DNA of 64,000 nucleotides, taken from positions 62,001 through 126,000 of the forward strand of contig SCHM01000007.1 of assembly GCA_004123355.1 (NCBI GenBank), given 5' to 3'. A model generated the notes under the pieces. The model was not told where the DNA came from. It ran no database searches and saw only the letters and a list, made by a program, of their open reading frames with translations. Position numbers and translations under genes: made by a program. Every line of letters begins with the position of its first letter. The first letter of the stretch is position 1. This DNA comes from Amphirosellinia nigrospora. Its lineage: Eukaryota > Ascomycota > Sordariomycetes > Xylariales > Xylariaceae. This document shows positions 20,841 to 33,173 of the stretch, in pieces.

Positions 20841-22009
20841 TTGATTGATTGATGGTGTTTCACTGCCATGGGGGTCTACTGCGTTGCAGTAGCCCAAGCC
20901 TCCTAAAGGGCATCAGGCGTGGTGCGCTATCTCGCTAAGTGACCCATTCTAGATACATTTAGACGTTATAGACTCCATCTTCTAGCCTCAAGGGCGTGCT
21001 ATTTCATGACTCCGTGTCCACTCCTTTAGGACTGCCGTGCCTTGTGCGTTCGGTTCGTCCTCATTGGGACTGGGTGCGGGGGCCCCTCCGGTGGGGGAGT
21101 GGGCAGGTACTACCACTGTATGGGAAGGAACTGTGTGTACGGACTACATATGAAAATTCTGTGGGACTCCCTCTGTAGAAGACCTCCGTTTCTTCTACAT
21201 ATCAATATACTCTGTCAAATACCTTTTCTGGGGGAGGGGCAAGTGTGAAGGATATCCGGGGCCAACAAACGTGGCCCAGACCCCCCTTCTGGCCTAGTGT
21301 GAGCTACTTCGCTGGGAGGGGGCGATGGGCGCGCCAAGGCCCGGGCCTCCGAGCTGGGTGAGCCACCACCTAGTTAGGGGGCTGGTATTTTTCCGGGAGA
21401 CCTGACCCGCCGGCGGCCGTAGGCTGCTAGCGGGGACGGGAACTCGAGAAATAAGGTGTAAGGCATAAAACTCCGAGCTCCATACCTGTATCCGCGCCGC
21501 CGAAAACTCCAGAAGCTAAACCAAATAGAAATCCCAATCTATGCCACCAAAACAGCCGAGGGTAATGAAAACAAAGTTACTCGAGGACAATAATAAATAA
21601 ATAAAATTTAAACGAGGGCGGGGACCTAGAGGGGACCGGGGAGAGACCGAGTGCAGTCCGAGGGGAACCGGGGGCTTGAGGGATGCTGGGGGATATGTGG
21701 GAACCGAGGGAACGTGGGTGCTGAGGGAAAACGGGGGCAATGTGGGCTACCTGGGGGAAGGACTGCCTGGGGGCTCTGGTTCGCGGGGATTCCGCAATTT
21801 TGTGGGCAGTGGGTCTAATGTCGGTGAAGGGTCCCGGACACAGTTAACAGGTGTAAGTGCCGGGCGGGGGAGTAACGGTGCGAAGAGCTCCACACTCTTA
21901 CTTCCTCGCCCGTTGTCTACTCCTAGTAACTAGGTCCGTGCCTCGGCAGTTACATTCTTCCCACTGTCTCAGGAATCCTTCTCCAGGGTAGGTTGGGTCG
22001 GAGTTGGAG

Positions 22010-22075
22010 GAGAGGACGGGAAAGGGGAGGAAGAAGGGGAGGAAGAAGGGGAGGAAGAAGGGAGGAGGGTTGAAA
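22010..22075 (+). repeat. GGGGAGGAAGAA minisatellite in the LINE 3' UTR
   Basis: Purine-only tandem repeat of a 12-base GGAAGAAGGGGA unit, at least four copies. It lies between the end of ORF2 and the long 3' UTR of the LINE. Confidence 0.7.
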
Positions 22076-22115
22076 GGAGCTGTGGCTCCGGGCGAGGTCA
22101 AGTGGCCTCGAGCAC

Positions 22116-25100
22116 TTAGGGGGACAGGGGGATCGGCTCGACTATATCGAGGTCCGACTGCTCTTCGTCCAGGGGGTCAGGGGACCTGTGTCTATCGCGA
22201 CCTTCGCAGCACACCCGTTGCGCGGCGAAGGGGGGGCAGATTTTCGTAAAGTATTCCGTAGCTTCGCAGAACCTCTGGAAGTCCTTAGGGCTCCGGATTA
22301 GCCAGATTAGGTAGGCTTCATAGTCATTCGAAGAAATTAACTCCTTCCTGTGGAATCTCATTGGCCAGCTATCATCCCTCCACTCGCTGCCGTCAGGCCT
22401 CGGTTTAGGTTTCGGCGGGGCCGGCCAGTCGGCCTGTCTCCTTTGTGACCCAATGCAGTGCACCAGGTGCGTCCTTGTTTTCGTAGCGTAGTCCCACCAT
22501 GAGTCGATTCCTTTGCAGGGGCAGTGTAGTTCCGCCCCTTCGTGCCTGAACTTCCTGTGGTACCAGTCGTAATCTCCGTGCCCGGACAGGCAGCAGAGAT
22601 ATTTGTTCAGTATATGCCTTGGGAGGAATAAGGCTTCCGGGCAGCGGCCGGGTTGTACCGGACGCCCGCTGACTGGTGTCCTATGGGTTGTAGGACTCCT
22701 ATATCCGCACCGCTCCTGCTCTTGACTGGGGGGTCGTTAAACCACCAGGCGTCCGCTTGTTCCTGATCTGCTGCCTGGCTATAGTTTTGATGCCAGATGC
22801 CGTAGGTCCGATGAATTCAGAATCGTCAGGCCCGAACTCGGCGGCCGCCTTCGCAAGCGTGTCCGCTTCCTCGTTGCCCGTGATATCCATGTGCCCGGGG
22901 CTCCATTTAAGCCTAACGTTGTGCTTTTCCATCAGCTCGTGTATCTGAATGAAGACCTTCTGTGATGTGTAGGGGCATCCTTCTGGAGCTCCATATCGCC
23001 GACGATTGTCTGCGCAGACCGTGATTTCCGAGATGGGAGCTGGTTGCACCGCTCTCTGCAGTCCTCTTAGTGCCCCCGCGCCTTCCGTGTCGTACACGTT
23101 CCCGATCGGGTTGAGGCCTCCTTTGCCCTCAGCTATCTTTTCGGTGCCTTCGTAGACCACATACCCGTAGCCTAGTCCGCCGCCCTTAATCTTGGAGCCA
23201 TCCGAGAACACTGTGATATCGAACACCGATCGGTCCGCGAACCACTTCTTGAACTCTGCTGCCGCCTCTTCTTTCGACTGACCGCCCGTGGGGTCTTTTA
23301 GGGAGCCGGCGGGGTATCTCGGCGCGTATAGTACCGGCCTTTCGATAGGTGTAGTAGCGCCGCCGCTAGTTGAATCCCGGAGCGGAGCTTCATCTGTTGG
23401 CCTACCCGTTTTCCCCTGCTGATTTTCCTAGGTTCCGCCCTGCTTGCGAGCGGGTGCTCCTTAGTTACTGTGCGTATCCGGTATGCGTAGCGTAGCCTGG
23501 CTTCGTCCAGTGCTATCTGCGCAGTGGGGAGCCCGCTATCCACGAAAAGCGTAGCGTTCGGTTGGGTCTTCCACACCGGAAGTACGCCCCTAGCTGCCTT
23601 AACCAGGGCCCGTTGGACTAGGTCAATATGGCCCCCTAGTCGGGTGCTAGTTTCTTTGGGCCTCCCGGGCGCGATATGCTTCCCGGGTTTAGTTCGCCCT
23701 TTGTACCACACTTCGTGCCCGTATAGGAGCGAGGGAAGTACCACTGTCCTTGCGGCTTTGTGGAGGGAGGCTGCGGGTGGTCCTCTCTTCGTTGCGGCCA
23801 GGGCCTTGATATGATTCGAGATCTTCATCGTGATCGCGGCCCGCTTCTCTACGTGCCTTTTAAAACTAATCCTCCTGTCGAACCAAACCCCCAGCCAACG
23901 GAGTGCCGGTCGCGATCTTAGCAGCACCTGCCGGGCCGGGATAGCTGCTCCGTCGGACTCCCAGATCGGGACTGGGTGGATGACGCCCACGGAGGTCTCT
24001 ATCTCCGGGTTATCTTCCTCTCTGCCTTTCGTAAAATGGACTGCCTCCATCTTTTCGGGGGCGAAGAATATTTTGTTGTCTCTCCCGTAGTCTAGAACCT
24101 TTTCGACCTCCTGGCGAGCCAGTTCGGCGCTTTCTTCGAGCGTATCCGCAGTTACGAGGACAGCTAGTCGTCCGCGTAGCCCCATCGTCACTTAGCTCCA
24201 CTAACCACTTCGGCCATATAGAGCATATATAGTATCGGTGACCAGGGAGAGCCTTGTGGCGTCCCGCACTCCTGTTCTTGGGCCTCAGTAGTATCCTCTT
24301 CGAGCCTAGTCCTAATGCTCCGTCCCGTAAGGAAGCTGTCCACTAGCTGTAGTAGGTTTGTAGGCCAGCCTTGCAGTGTCATCCTCTTCAGAAGTCGTCT
24401 TCGGAGTAGTGCGTCGAACGCCCCTTGGACGTCTAGTGTAACCAGCGTCGCCTTCTTTCCTGCCGCTAGTGCGAGTTCCACTTCGTGTGTAAGGCTAACC
24501 ACTAGGTCCATAGCTGAGCGCGTGGGAAGTGCCCCCGCGTGCTGCGAGCTGAAGATACCCTCTTGTAGGCCGGTCCAGGCCATCCGTCTCGCAACCAGCC
24601 TCTCGAACCCCTTCCCTATACAGGATAGCAATGCAATAGGTCTGAACGATCTGTAGAAGGAGAAATCGGTCTTGCCCACCTTCGGTATCATGGCCACCTG
24701 CGCAGTTTTCCAGGTCTTTGGGTAGTAGCCGATCGTGAGGACCCTCTCGCCCAGTTGCCGGCAGTACTCCCCTATGTGCGGCCAGCAGGCCTTAATAATC
24801 CTAGCAGTGATGCCGTCTTCGCCGGGTGAGGTTGAGGCAACTCCACACATGTGCTTATAGATTTCTTCCAGGGTAATGTCTGTCCGCCAGGGTAGGTGTC
24901 CCGTCCCCTCGGGCAGCTCCTCCGTAGAATCATCCTCCGCGCTGAATCTCCGGAGAATCCTTTCGTGCAAGTGTAAAGCCTTGTCCGGGCCGTTTTCAAT
25001 GGAGGCCCCGAGTCCGGGTCCTTTAGGGGGAACTCGAAGCCTGGGACCAGCTTGTGCCAGCCAATCAGGTTGTAGAGGTCTTTGTCCGACTTAACCCCGT

Positions 25101-26180
25101 CGATCCTAACTCTCCATAGTCTCTCTTGGCCTTCCGAACGGTGGAGAGGAATGCTCGCCTTTCCTCCGTGACTTCGTCAGAGTCCTGCTCCTCTTCGGTG
25201 CGCAGCCTATCAGCCTCTCTCCATGCCTGCCATGCCTCCCTGCATTCGGAAGTCCACCAGGGGGCGGACTTGCCTTCCACCCTGTGTCTGCTGTCTACCG
25301 ACTCCACCGCGTCCTGCAGGAGCGCGCGAGTGAGTTAGCGGCGTGGTCTAGTTCCTCTCCGGTGCTGGCCTCCGAGATATCTGGGAGTGTTGGGGCCGCT
25401 ATTCCCACTATATCCGAAAGTCTCCCTAGGGATTCCTCCTTGACCCTCCACCTGTTCTGTTCCAGGGTAGCTTCTTGCCCCCGATCGGGGTACATTATCC
25501 GTAGCGGGAAGTGGTCTGAGCCAGATACGCATCGTCTGTCCAGGTGTGCTTCCAAGAAAGGGACATTGGAGAACGGGAGGTCGATAACGTGCCCGTCTTT
25601 GTGTGTAGCTCTTCCCGGTTCTCCGATATAGCTCATGCCCGTCCTGGCCGACCAGGCAGATAATTGTTGTCCCCCGTCTCGTGAGGTGATGCCGGGTTCC
25701 CAGTCCGTTTAGCGTTGGCGTCACTGCAACTAGGCAGTCCGGTGGCGGCTCAAGCGTGCAAATATAGTTTAGGACCTCCGAGTTGCCTGGAGCCCTATAG
25801 TAGTTCAGCATGGGGTACCCGTTTATGTCTACCCATAGCAGGTCCCTAGAGTGGATAGCCCGTCGTAGCGTGGCTTTTATCCTGGATCCTATCCTAACGT
25901 AAGTCATTACCCTAGGCTTGTTTTCTTCGCAGTCCAGAAGTCCAGTGGGCGTATGAGGTGTACCCGGGTGGTTCTGGTTCGTGTGTCCGACAGTGTCGAG
26001 ATCCAGGGTTCTTGGATCATAACCACGTCAATGCCCTCCCCCCAGCATTTTTCCAGAAAGGTCAGGTGTACTGGCTGAGTCCTCCGCACGTTGTGAACTT
26101 CAACGCGCAGAGCTTTTGGTGACTCAGCCCTGCGGCGCCACTGCCGCTTAGTTCTCCTCCTCGGGTTCGGGCTCATGATC
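22116..26180 (-). CDS. LINE ORF2: endonuclease, reverse transcriptase, RNase H
   Basis: Starts near MSPNPRRRTKRQW. The apurinic-type endonuclease is recognised by LRVEVHNVRRT and VVMIQEPW. Reverse transcriptase spans about 24970-23298: SPGEDGITARII, SFRPIALLSCIGKGFE, VTLDVQGAFDAL, GTPQGSPWSPILY, then the catalytic YADD (24167-24178), directly followed by a one-base frame break before LAVLVTADTLEES. RNase H lies at 23226-22800 (VFSDGSKIKGGGLGYG, then WSPGHMDITGNEEAD). A Cys/His-rich C-terminus follows (HCPCKGIDSWW, HCIGSQRRQ). ORF2 makes cDNA by target-primed reverse transcription. Several frame breaks prevent a single open frame here. Confidence 0.85.
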
Positions 26181-28214
26181 TCTAGAGGTTCGAAGGGTGT
26201 CGTGTACATTTGCGTAGTAAGTGCTGTGGCCCGCGTCTTAGAGGCCCTGCCCCTAGATGCCTGCCGGCTGTCCGCGTCAGCCTCACTCAGGACCAGCGTC
26301 GTTACTGGTTGTTTGCCGGCGCGTTTCGTTATCCGGGCCTTAGAGACCCCTCGGGTCTTAGAGGCCCTTCCTCTAGACGGTTGCCGGCTGCTCGAACTCG
26401 GGCCGCCAAAAGGGGGTTCCTCGTCCTCCTCCAGCGGGTCGTCGCTCACCATGATCACCTCCTCTGACGTCTCACCCTCCTCTCCTGGCTCCACGCTCGA
26501 GCCGCTGGACGGGAATCTGCCTGTGGCCAGGAAGGTGGGCGGTGATCCTTCGCTCTCCGGGGCCTGTCTCTTCCGCCTCTTGTTCTGTGGGGTCCCAGTG
26601 TTCCCAGTTGGCCTAGTAGGCCCGGGGGGACGGACGCTATCATCTGAGTCCGTAGCGGGGATATCCTCGGCTGCGAAGGCTGGTCTGTTGACTTCGCTAT
26701 ATTGCGTGCCGCCAATCTTCCTCACCGCCTGGAGTTGGGCCTTGGTAAGTGCGACCACCTGGCCGTTCACCCTCCTGGGCCTCGCAGGGCAGTTGTCGTG
26801 GCTGGCGGGGAAGGGACCGTAGCAGTTAGCGCACCTGGGTGGTTTGTTGCATGGTCCCGGTTCGTGTTCGTCGGAGCGCTCACCGTAAGTCTCGCAGCGG
26901 TTAGCCCTGGTGCAGTGTCTGGCGGCGTGGTAGCCCTGGCATCCTTGGCCCCGGGCGCCGTGCCGAGCGATCAGCGGCCTCTTGTTTCACCCCGCGGGCG
27001 GATGGCTCATAGAGAAGAGGCGAAAGGACTTGACTGGGTGCTTGAACGAGACCACCCAGGACGCCGTGCCAGTTTATGGGTCGACACCTTTGCGCGAGAT
27101 GTGAGCGTCCACCGGGGTATAACCTGTCTGGACTGCGGCTTCCTCGGTAACCCACCTGGGGGTGATGTTGTTCGTGGCGCCTCGCTGTACGTAGTCCGGG
27201 AAAAGGCGGGGACGTTTCCTACGATATAGGTGACCCACGTCTCAGGGAGCTCGATCTTTTCCGCCTCAAGGGTACGCGTGATTAGCGCCTGATTTGCTGT
27301 GGACATTAGTTTGTCCCGGACCCCCGGCCCCGCTGTCTTGATAGACCATCCGGTCTTAGTTAGTTGAACGTCTGGGATTTCCGAGGCCTGTAGTTTCAGC
27401 TCTTGTTAGGGCGACCCGGGCCGCAAAAGGTGTAAGTCTGTAGATTAGTCTGTCCTCGAGGACTCTGACTAGGATTCGGGTCCTCCGTGTTGGTTGCCGA
27501 CGACTTCGCCTTCGAGGACGCGAAGGTGGCGTCGGACCTAGAGGATCTGGCGGGCTGTAGGTTGGGAGGTGGCAGGTGGCTCGCAGCCCGTGCTTTCGCC
27601 GCGTAGGAGTTCGGGTTGCCCGTAGAGGACCCCGACGGAGGAGCGGTCTGCTTCTCGGTGGGCTCATGTCTGCGGATTCGTGTCTGTTTAGCGGGGCGCC
27701 GCCGCTAGTTGTCAGATTCAGTGATGTGTGTGTATTGATCTATCTGTGTATCGCTGCCAAGCTCAATTGAGGCATTTCTAGTACAAGGTACCTAAAGGGA
27801 GCACTAGCCACATAGTTAGCCCGGCGCACTGCCACATATATTAAGTAAGCAACCTGGTGATCTATCTAGTGATGTATAGCTAGATCACCAGTTGGTGCGT
27901 AATCCAACCTAGTGATGGCCTCGCTGCTGGCAGGGTGGGTTGATTGGGGTCGAAGGTGAGCAGCTACTGCACCTTCTGGACCTGACGAACACCACTGTCT
28001 AGGTACGTCCGACTTCCGCAGAAGTTCCTTCGCGAACCTGCGTTGGGAGCTTTGGCTCGATTTGTTGAACGATTGGATGAAACCGTCCAGGGTCGTGGCG
28101 AGGGTAGTGAACACTCCTTCTGTACTCGTGCTTGCGTTCCGCTTCAGCGAAGTGGTCCGCGACTAGGCCCTGAAGTGAGGGTTCGATTTCGGCAGCGCCC
28201 TTCCCGTTGGACAT
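26181..28214 (-). CDS. LINE ORF1: gag-like protein with CCHC zinc knuckles
   Basis: Likely start MSNGKGAAEIEPSLQG at 28214, a helical region (RRFAKELLRKSDV), a gag-like block around WVTYIVGNVPAF, and a cluster of Cys/His knuckles at about 26990-26790 (CQGYHAARHC, CANCYGPFPASHDNC). The C-terminal part is low complexity with a duplicated SRQxSRGRASKTR motif, basic and AT-hook-like. It probably binds the LINE RNA. Several one-base frame changes split the frame, as elsewhere in the window. Confidence 0.7.
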
Positions 28215-28513
28215 TCTTGGAGGAGCGAAACGCTATGAATTTGACCTTTTTACGCTGTAGATTGATCGCAGACGGAGTTGGTGGCTCATTTTGTCTGGAA
28301 TACTGAGGATCTGGTGCAACGGCGGTCGTTGCGGTGTTGGAGGTTCCGCCATCGGTAGGGGTGGTGATCCTACCGATGCGGGTCTTGGTGTTTTGCGCAG
28401 ATTGCGCTAATTTGAGTGATGTTAGGTAGGTGTTTTGGTTTGCTACGCCCGCCTGTGTACTACAGTTCCAGGCGCACGGACAATAAATGTAAGGAAGGTG
28501 ACTGCCAGTTCGA

Positions 28514-31500
28514 CCGTGGACAATGACCTTTTTTCCAGGCATCGATGTCCAAACTGACATTCTTGAGTGCCACGCCGCCAGTCCTAGAGTATTGTGTTAA
28601 GAAGCCTGCAATATTATATATGGCGTGTTTCACTTACTGATAAACGGCCGTGCTCCCTTGAACTTGAGTGCCCCCCCGACGGCCACGATAGAGATAGCTC
28701 TAAAGCACCAGACTTATAACACTCTTTTTGCGATTCAAGCTTGCTGCTCAAGGATCTAACACGAGCCATGGCTCCTAGATTGAGCTCCATTGTAGTCCAT
28801 CCGTCCACCAATTCTAGAAGGGTTGCATTAGCCACAAGCATGACGTTCAAGGCAACGCCGGCTTGACCGAGACTGATACGATCTCGTTAAATTGTGATTG
28901 TAGCGACGACGATAATAGCCATCGCGGCGCCGATGAGATCGAGCGCTAGGTTTAGCCATCGTTGGAGACTGAGACGGAGAAACTCGGCCTTTTGGGATAC
29001 GTTTAGATCTGGACATTCTCCTTGGCGACATGCGACCCATCCGAAGCGCGAATGATGATGCGAGTCCTTCGCAGACTTGAGAAAGTCGGAGAAGAGGGCC
29101 GATCTCGCCTCGAGCTCTAGAAGCTGTAGTTGTCGCGAGCTTCTCATAAAAGTCCTTTGTACCAAATAGGACGCGAGGAAAGAGACTGGCAGAGATAACG
29201 CCAGCAGCTTCTCGGCCGCATATAGGAGAGAAATCTGAGCGACCAGCTTGAAGATGTGGTTGCTGACGCCAGCGATGTTCATAGGCAGTTCTTGGTCGAT
29301 GTACTCGATGTCTTGGCTGAATCTATTCAATATGGAGCCGTTTTCGGCCGTCGAGAAGAAGGGAGCGGCGCTCCCATGACGATGCTGAGGAGATGTTGGT
29401 GAACTTGGATTCCCGATCGTGGAGCCAGCCTGATCACGGTTGCCCAGATCGTCCCGTGGGTAGAGGCCAATGCAAAGATGCATTACAGCAAAAACTCGAT
29501 AATGCAGTATCCGGTGTTGTTGCCATCCGACTCAGTCCACCATTTAAGCCAGAGTTGTGGGACGGAGACGAAGAAGGCATATGCGGCAGCCCAGCCCATT
29601 GGCAGAGCGAGATTGATATAGCCAGCGAGCCGAAAGTAGTATACATAAAGCGCGATATCGCCTGACCGCTTATATCGTTCCAAGTCGACGCCGGCTTCTT
29701 TCTTCTCTACCGCCACGATCGGAGCTTCGGGGGTTGATTGCTTTTGCATCTCGTACTTGCGGGTGGCAGTAGATTGTGTGACGAGAGACTGCCACGGACC
29801 CTGCTCTACCGTACCTTCGCCGCCGAGTACTACAACGTGATCTGTAAGTGGGAAGTATTGCATCGAGTTTGCTGTCAAAACCACGGTGGTACGTAGTCGA
29901 CGAAACAATCCTGTCGGCCCAAGTAGGTTACTTATGATGGTTTTCTCTGTTGCGCCATCTAGTGCATCGAATGTGCCATCTAACAAGGCAATGTCGCATC
30001 GAGAAAAGACCGCTCGTGCAAGGGACTATCTCACGACGTTATTCAGGACTAAGAAACACGCAAAACTGAGAACAGCGCAGTAGGGGGGTGCACATACAAC
30101 ACGCTGCACCAACCCTCCTGACAGATTCAGTCCTCTGGTACCTATTTGCGTCTCCTCGCCGTTGGAAGAGTATTGAGATCGTATGTAAGACAGCAAGCTT
30201 CAAGTACTTGGCGATAGAAGCACTCGTCCACAGTTTCTTCTGGGCCCGTTATGATCTGCCGTATCGTACCCCCGGGAGCCAAGGGATTGCGCACAGTAGG
30301 CGATGCGAAACGTGCCAAGTGACACGGAACCCCGTGTGAGCGGTGCTTCTCCAAGGAGACACCTCAGCAAAGTCGACTTGCCACATCCTACGGGCCCCAA
30401 AATTATTGTGAAAGTTGCCGGGGCGAGTTCCAGGTTCACGGGCTTCCGCAGTGGCCCCGAGACCAGGTTACGGACCACGATGGCGGCTGCTGGTTTCTCC
30501 GGCTCTGGTCCCCGTGGTTTACTTCCCTTTTCTTGCTCATCCGAAAAGCTGGTGGCCCCCTGACGGTGATCAATCAGGGACGGCTTGAGGAGAAATTTTT
30601 GTATCCGATCGAAACTAGCGAGCGCGGCACCGAGCTGCGGCCAAGCCGTCGTGATCTTATTGGTTGGGTGCATGACCATGTTCAATGTCGCGATCGCCGT
30701 GAACGCAGTTGCGGTGTCAAACGGCACACCATAAGCCTCAGCTAGTAGGGCAAAAGTCACCAGAGTGAGCGCCGAAGAGAAGATGCCGACTGAATTTGCT
30801 ATTTGCATGAGGATACATCCCACCGTCAGCTAGATGTCCAAGGTCCTGTTGTTCAAGGTTGTTGAAGAGCTAACCACAAGCATTGTAGTACACCATAATC
30901 CACCGCACATTGGCAGCCAAGTCCAGCTCAATCTCGCGCAAGTCCTCGATGCGCTTGGATATCGTGCCCTGCAGCCCGAGAGATTTGACCACTTTCATGG
31001 AGCTTATCATAGAGCTTGTTGCCGCTATACGGACCTGCGTTGCCTGATTCCAGTTTCTCTGGTCAGTGACGAGGTTTCGGGTCACGTATACTCCTAGTCG
31101 TGAGAACACTATACAAGAAGAAGCATTAGCGTGTCGTTCGGTCTTCGATTATTCTACAAGTCATTAGGGGAGGGAAGATGTACCAAACACGATAGTCAGT
31201 GGCAGCGGCCATATCCAGCCAATCTGTGTCGCCAAGAGGTAAACGCCAACAATCACTTCGACCAGGTACGCCCAGGTTTCGTGAAAAATATCAATCATCG
31301 TCTTCAGATGATCAACATCGTTGCTCATCAGCGCATTGGCCTCGCCGTTGTCAAAGGCAATGCTAGGCAGATCTAATGCTCTATCATGGATCAGACCAAT
31401 CAGCATACTTCGCACCATGAGCTTCAACTTATTCAACTGATGCTGATAAATAGCACCTGAGACATGAATGTTTGGATCAGTGGGTTTGTTCTTGGCAAAA

Positions 31501-32281
31501 GGGATCGAATCAGAGAGAGGGCCTCACAGCGATACCAGTGTAGATGATGCCGGCTGATATAACTAGCCAGTACCCATCACCGTAGCTTGGACTGCCCGCG
31601 CTGTTGCCGGCAAACAAGATTGATCCTTTGATAAGCCGAGGTTGTGAATACTTGAACAGGATTAGAAACAATCGTAGTATCACGGCCAGAAGCATCGGTA
31701 TTCTGATGCAGCTGAACAGTACAAAAGGTAACGTGACTCGTTTCTCCGGCCTGGCTGGTATGACAATCTCTAATCAGCAACTAGGTTCTGACGTCGCATT
31801 CATTCGCTGGTGGGAGCAAACAGACTTACTTGTACTTTTCCATGCATTCAGAACCATGGACCTCGTAGTATCGGGCTCAATCTCGCGACCTAGAGATGGG
31901 AGGGCGTGCAGGGCAAGTATTGTGTCGAAAGTCTTGAATACCTAGGTAGATATGGAATAGTCCAGGAGAAGAAGCATTTCCCCAAGATGCTAGCCAGCTG
32001 CTCAGGTGTCTCAGCACCCTTCGACGGTTTCATCGATGGGGCACGGGGGCTGCAGCATTCTATGACCAGCAGAAGCACATGGGCGATAAGGCGCACAAGA
32101 CTAATCGGGCGCGAATATAGCCATGTAGCGCCGGTGCTGGGCATTGTTAGAATGATGGCATCGCTAACAAAGACGGCCATGAGATAAATCAGGACTAAAT
32201 CGGAGGGACGAGGCGATCTCTCTTGCTCAAGTCGCAAGAGCACGCACAGCCCCAGTGCTGCAGCAGCCGAGGCGAGCACTG
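28514..32281 (-). pseudogene. ABCC (MRP-like) multidrug-type transporter, 5' part, disrupted
   Basis: Minus strand. The end of an N-terminal membrane domain (LVLIYLMAVFVSDAIIL) is followed by membrane domain 1 (MVRSMLIGLIHDRAL, ALMSNDVDHLKTMID). NBD1 follows with Walker A GPVGCGKSTLL, signature LSGGLVQR and Walker B IALLDGTFDALD. Membrane domain 2 ends GWTTMELNLGAMARVRSL. The start of NBD2 (LKNVSLDID, then VIVHGRTGS at the LINE insertion point) closes this part. An earlier 5' exon is probable, since the acceptor near 32285 implies an intron, but I could not place it. The NBD1 signature and Walker B deviate from consensus, as often in ABCC NBD1. Such pumps export conjugates or peptides; cargo here is unknown. 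Several frame breaks and the LINE make it non-functional as it stands. Confidence 0.85.
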
Positions 32282-33173
32282 ATGCTGTTAGTAGAGGTTG
32301 AAGTTGAAGGTAACCTACCTACCTTACGTACCTAGTCTGATGTGATCGCACTGGGGAAAACTCCGTCTGTACTAGGTAGCCTTGCCTCCATTAGTTCGCC
32401 GCTGTGTTCCTTTCACGCTTTTCCACAGTGCTGTCATCTTGTCCATCCTTGTCAGGGTCACATGGGAATTTCCGAATATTGCGTTACGGCTCGCTGGCAG
32501 ATGTAAAACTGATAATTACATGTACCTTTCCACACGGATAAGCAGGCACGATCCCTGGTCGCGAATAATGATGGGTGCGTGCGTGCGTCTTCGAGGCAAT
32601 GTCTAGATGGCGCTGATTGATTACCGCCAGGGGGTCGAGGGGCTCTGCGACCTAAAATTAGGTACCTTAAGTACTAGGTACTTACTTAAGCTAGGTACTT
32701 CTAAGTACCTTAAGTAAGTACCTACTTAAGTAATCTTCCCCCGCACCACCTAATGCTATAGTGCTATTGACAGGGGTCACGCTTAGGCTAACCCTTGAGT
32801 GCCCTAACTCCTGCTTACGTCTGGGCGCTATTAACCCAGGAGACATGAGGGCCTGCCCTATATGCGTGGAAGATGCAGCTCATCATGCGGTTGCGAAGTT
32901 GAACTAATGATTACGATTCATTACTTACCTTGGGATATTGCACTAGTAGTTCCGTATCAGCAAAACTACCTACCTAGGTACTTAGATACGTGATGAGCGT
33001 GGGAATCCCGTCGGTGTATGACGGCTCGCTCCTTTGTCAATTGTGAATTCCTCTCGGAGTAGCAAGTCAATCCCATGCCAGTCCCGTTTCCCTAAACTCT
33101 TAAACGTAGCATCTCAATTACCCAGTTGCCTTATCATCAGATCGTTGTTGTTTACACTCAGCCCTGAGAAGTA
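32282..33173. repeat. Intergenic, GGTACTTAAG-type short repeats
   Basis: From 32655 to 32735 the DNA is a chain of overlapping GTACTTAAG / CTTAAGTAC units, a self-complementary low-complexity array. Similar GGTACCTAGG-type units recur at 38,700-38,790 and 53,910-53,950. No gene is seen. Confidence 0.55.

Larger units (their letters stand above)
20829..28513 (-). mobile_element. Non-LTR retrotransposon (LINE, possibly Tad1-like), near full length, 20841-28501
   Basis: About 7.66 kb element on the minus strand, flanked by a perfect 12-base direct repeat CTGCCAGTTCGA (20829-20840 and 28502-28513). Its 3' end (20841-20853) is a short ATCA-type tandem tail (TTGATTGATTGATGG read on the plus strand) instead of poly(A). 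From 5' to 3' it carries a gag-like ORF1 with zinc knuckles, then ORF2 with endonuclease, reverse transcriptase and RNase H, then about 1.3 kb of 3' UTR. It is inserted in the second P-loop of an ABCC transporter gene. Clear TSDs and full domain content suggest a recent insertion. Confidence 0.9.

Noticed and set aside
26175-26822. Plus-strand open frames over the LINE ORF1 region
   Set aside because: They are antisense shadows in GC-rich coding DNA; the minus strand carries the zinc knuckles and gag-like blocks.
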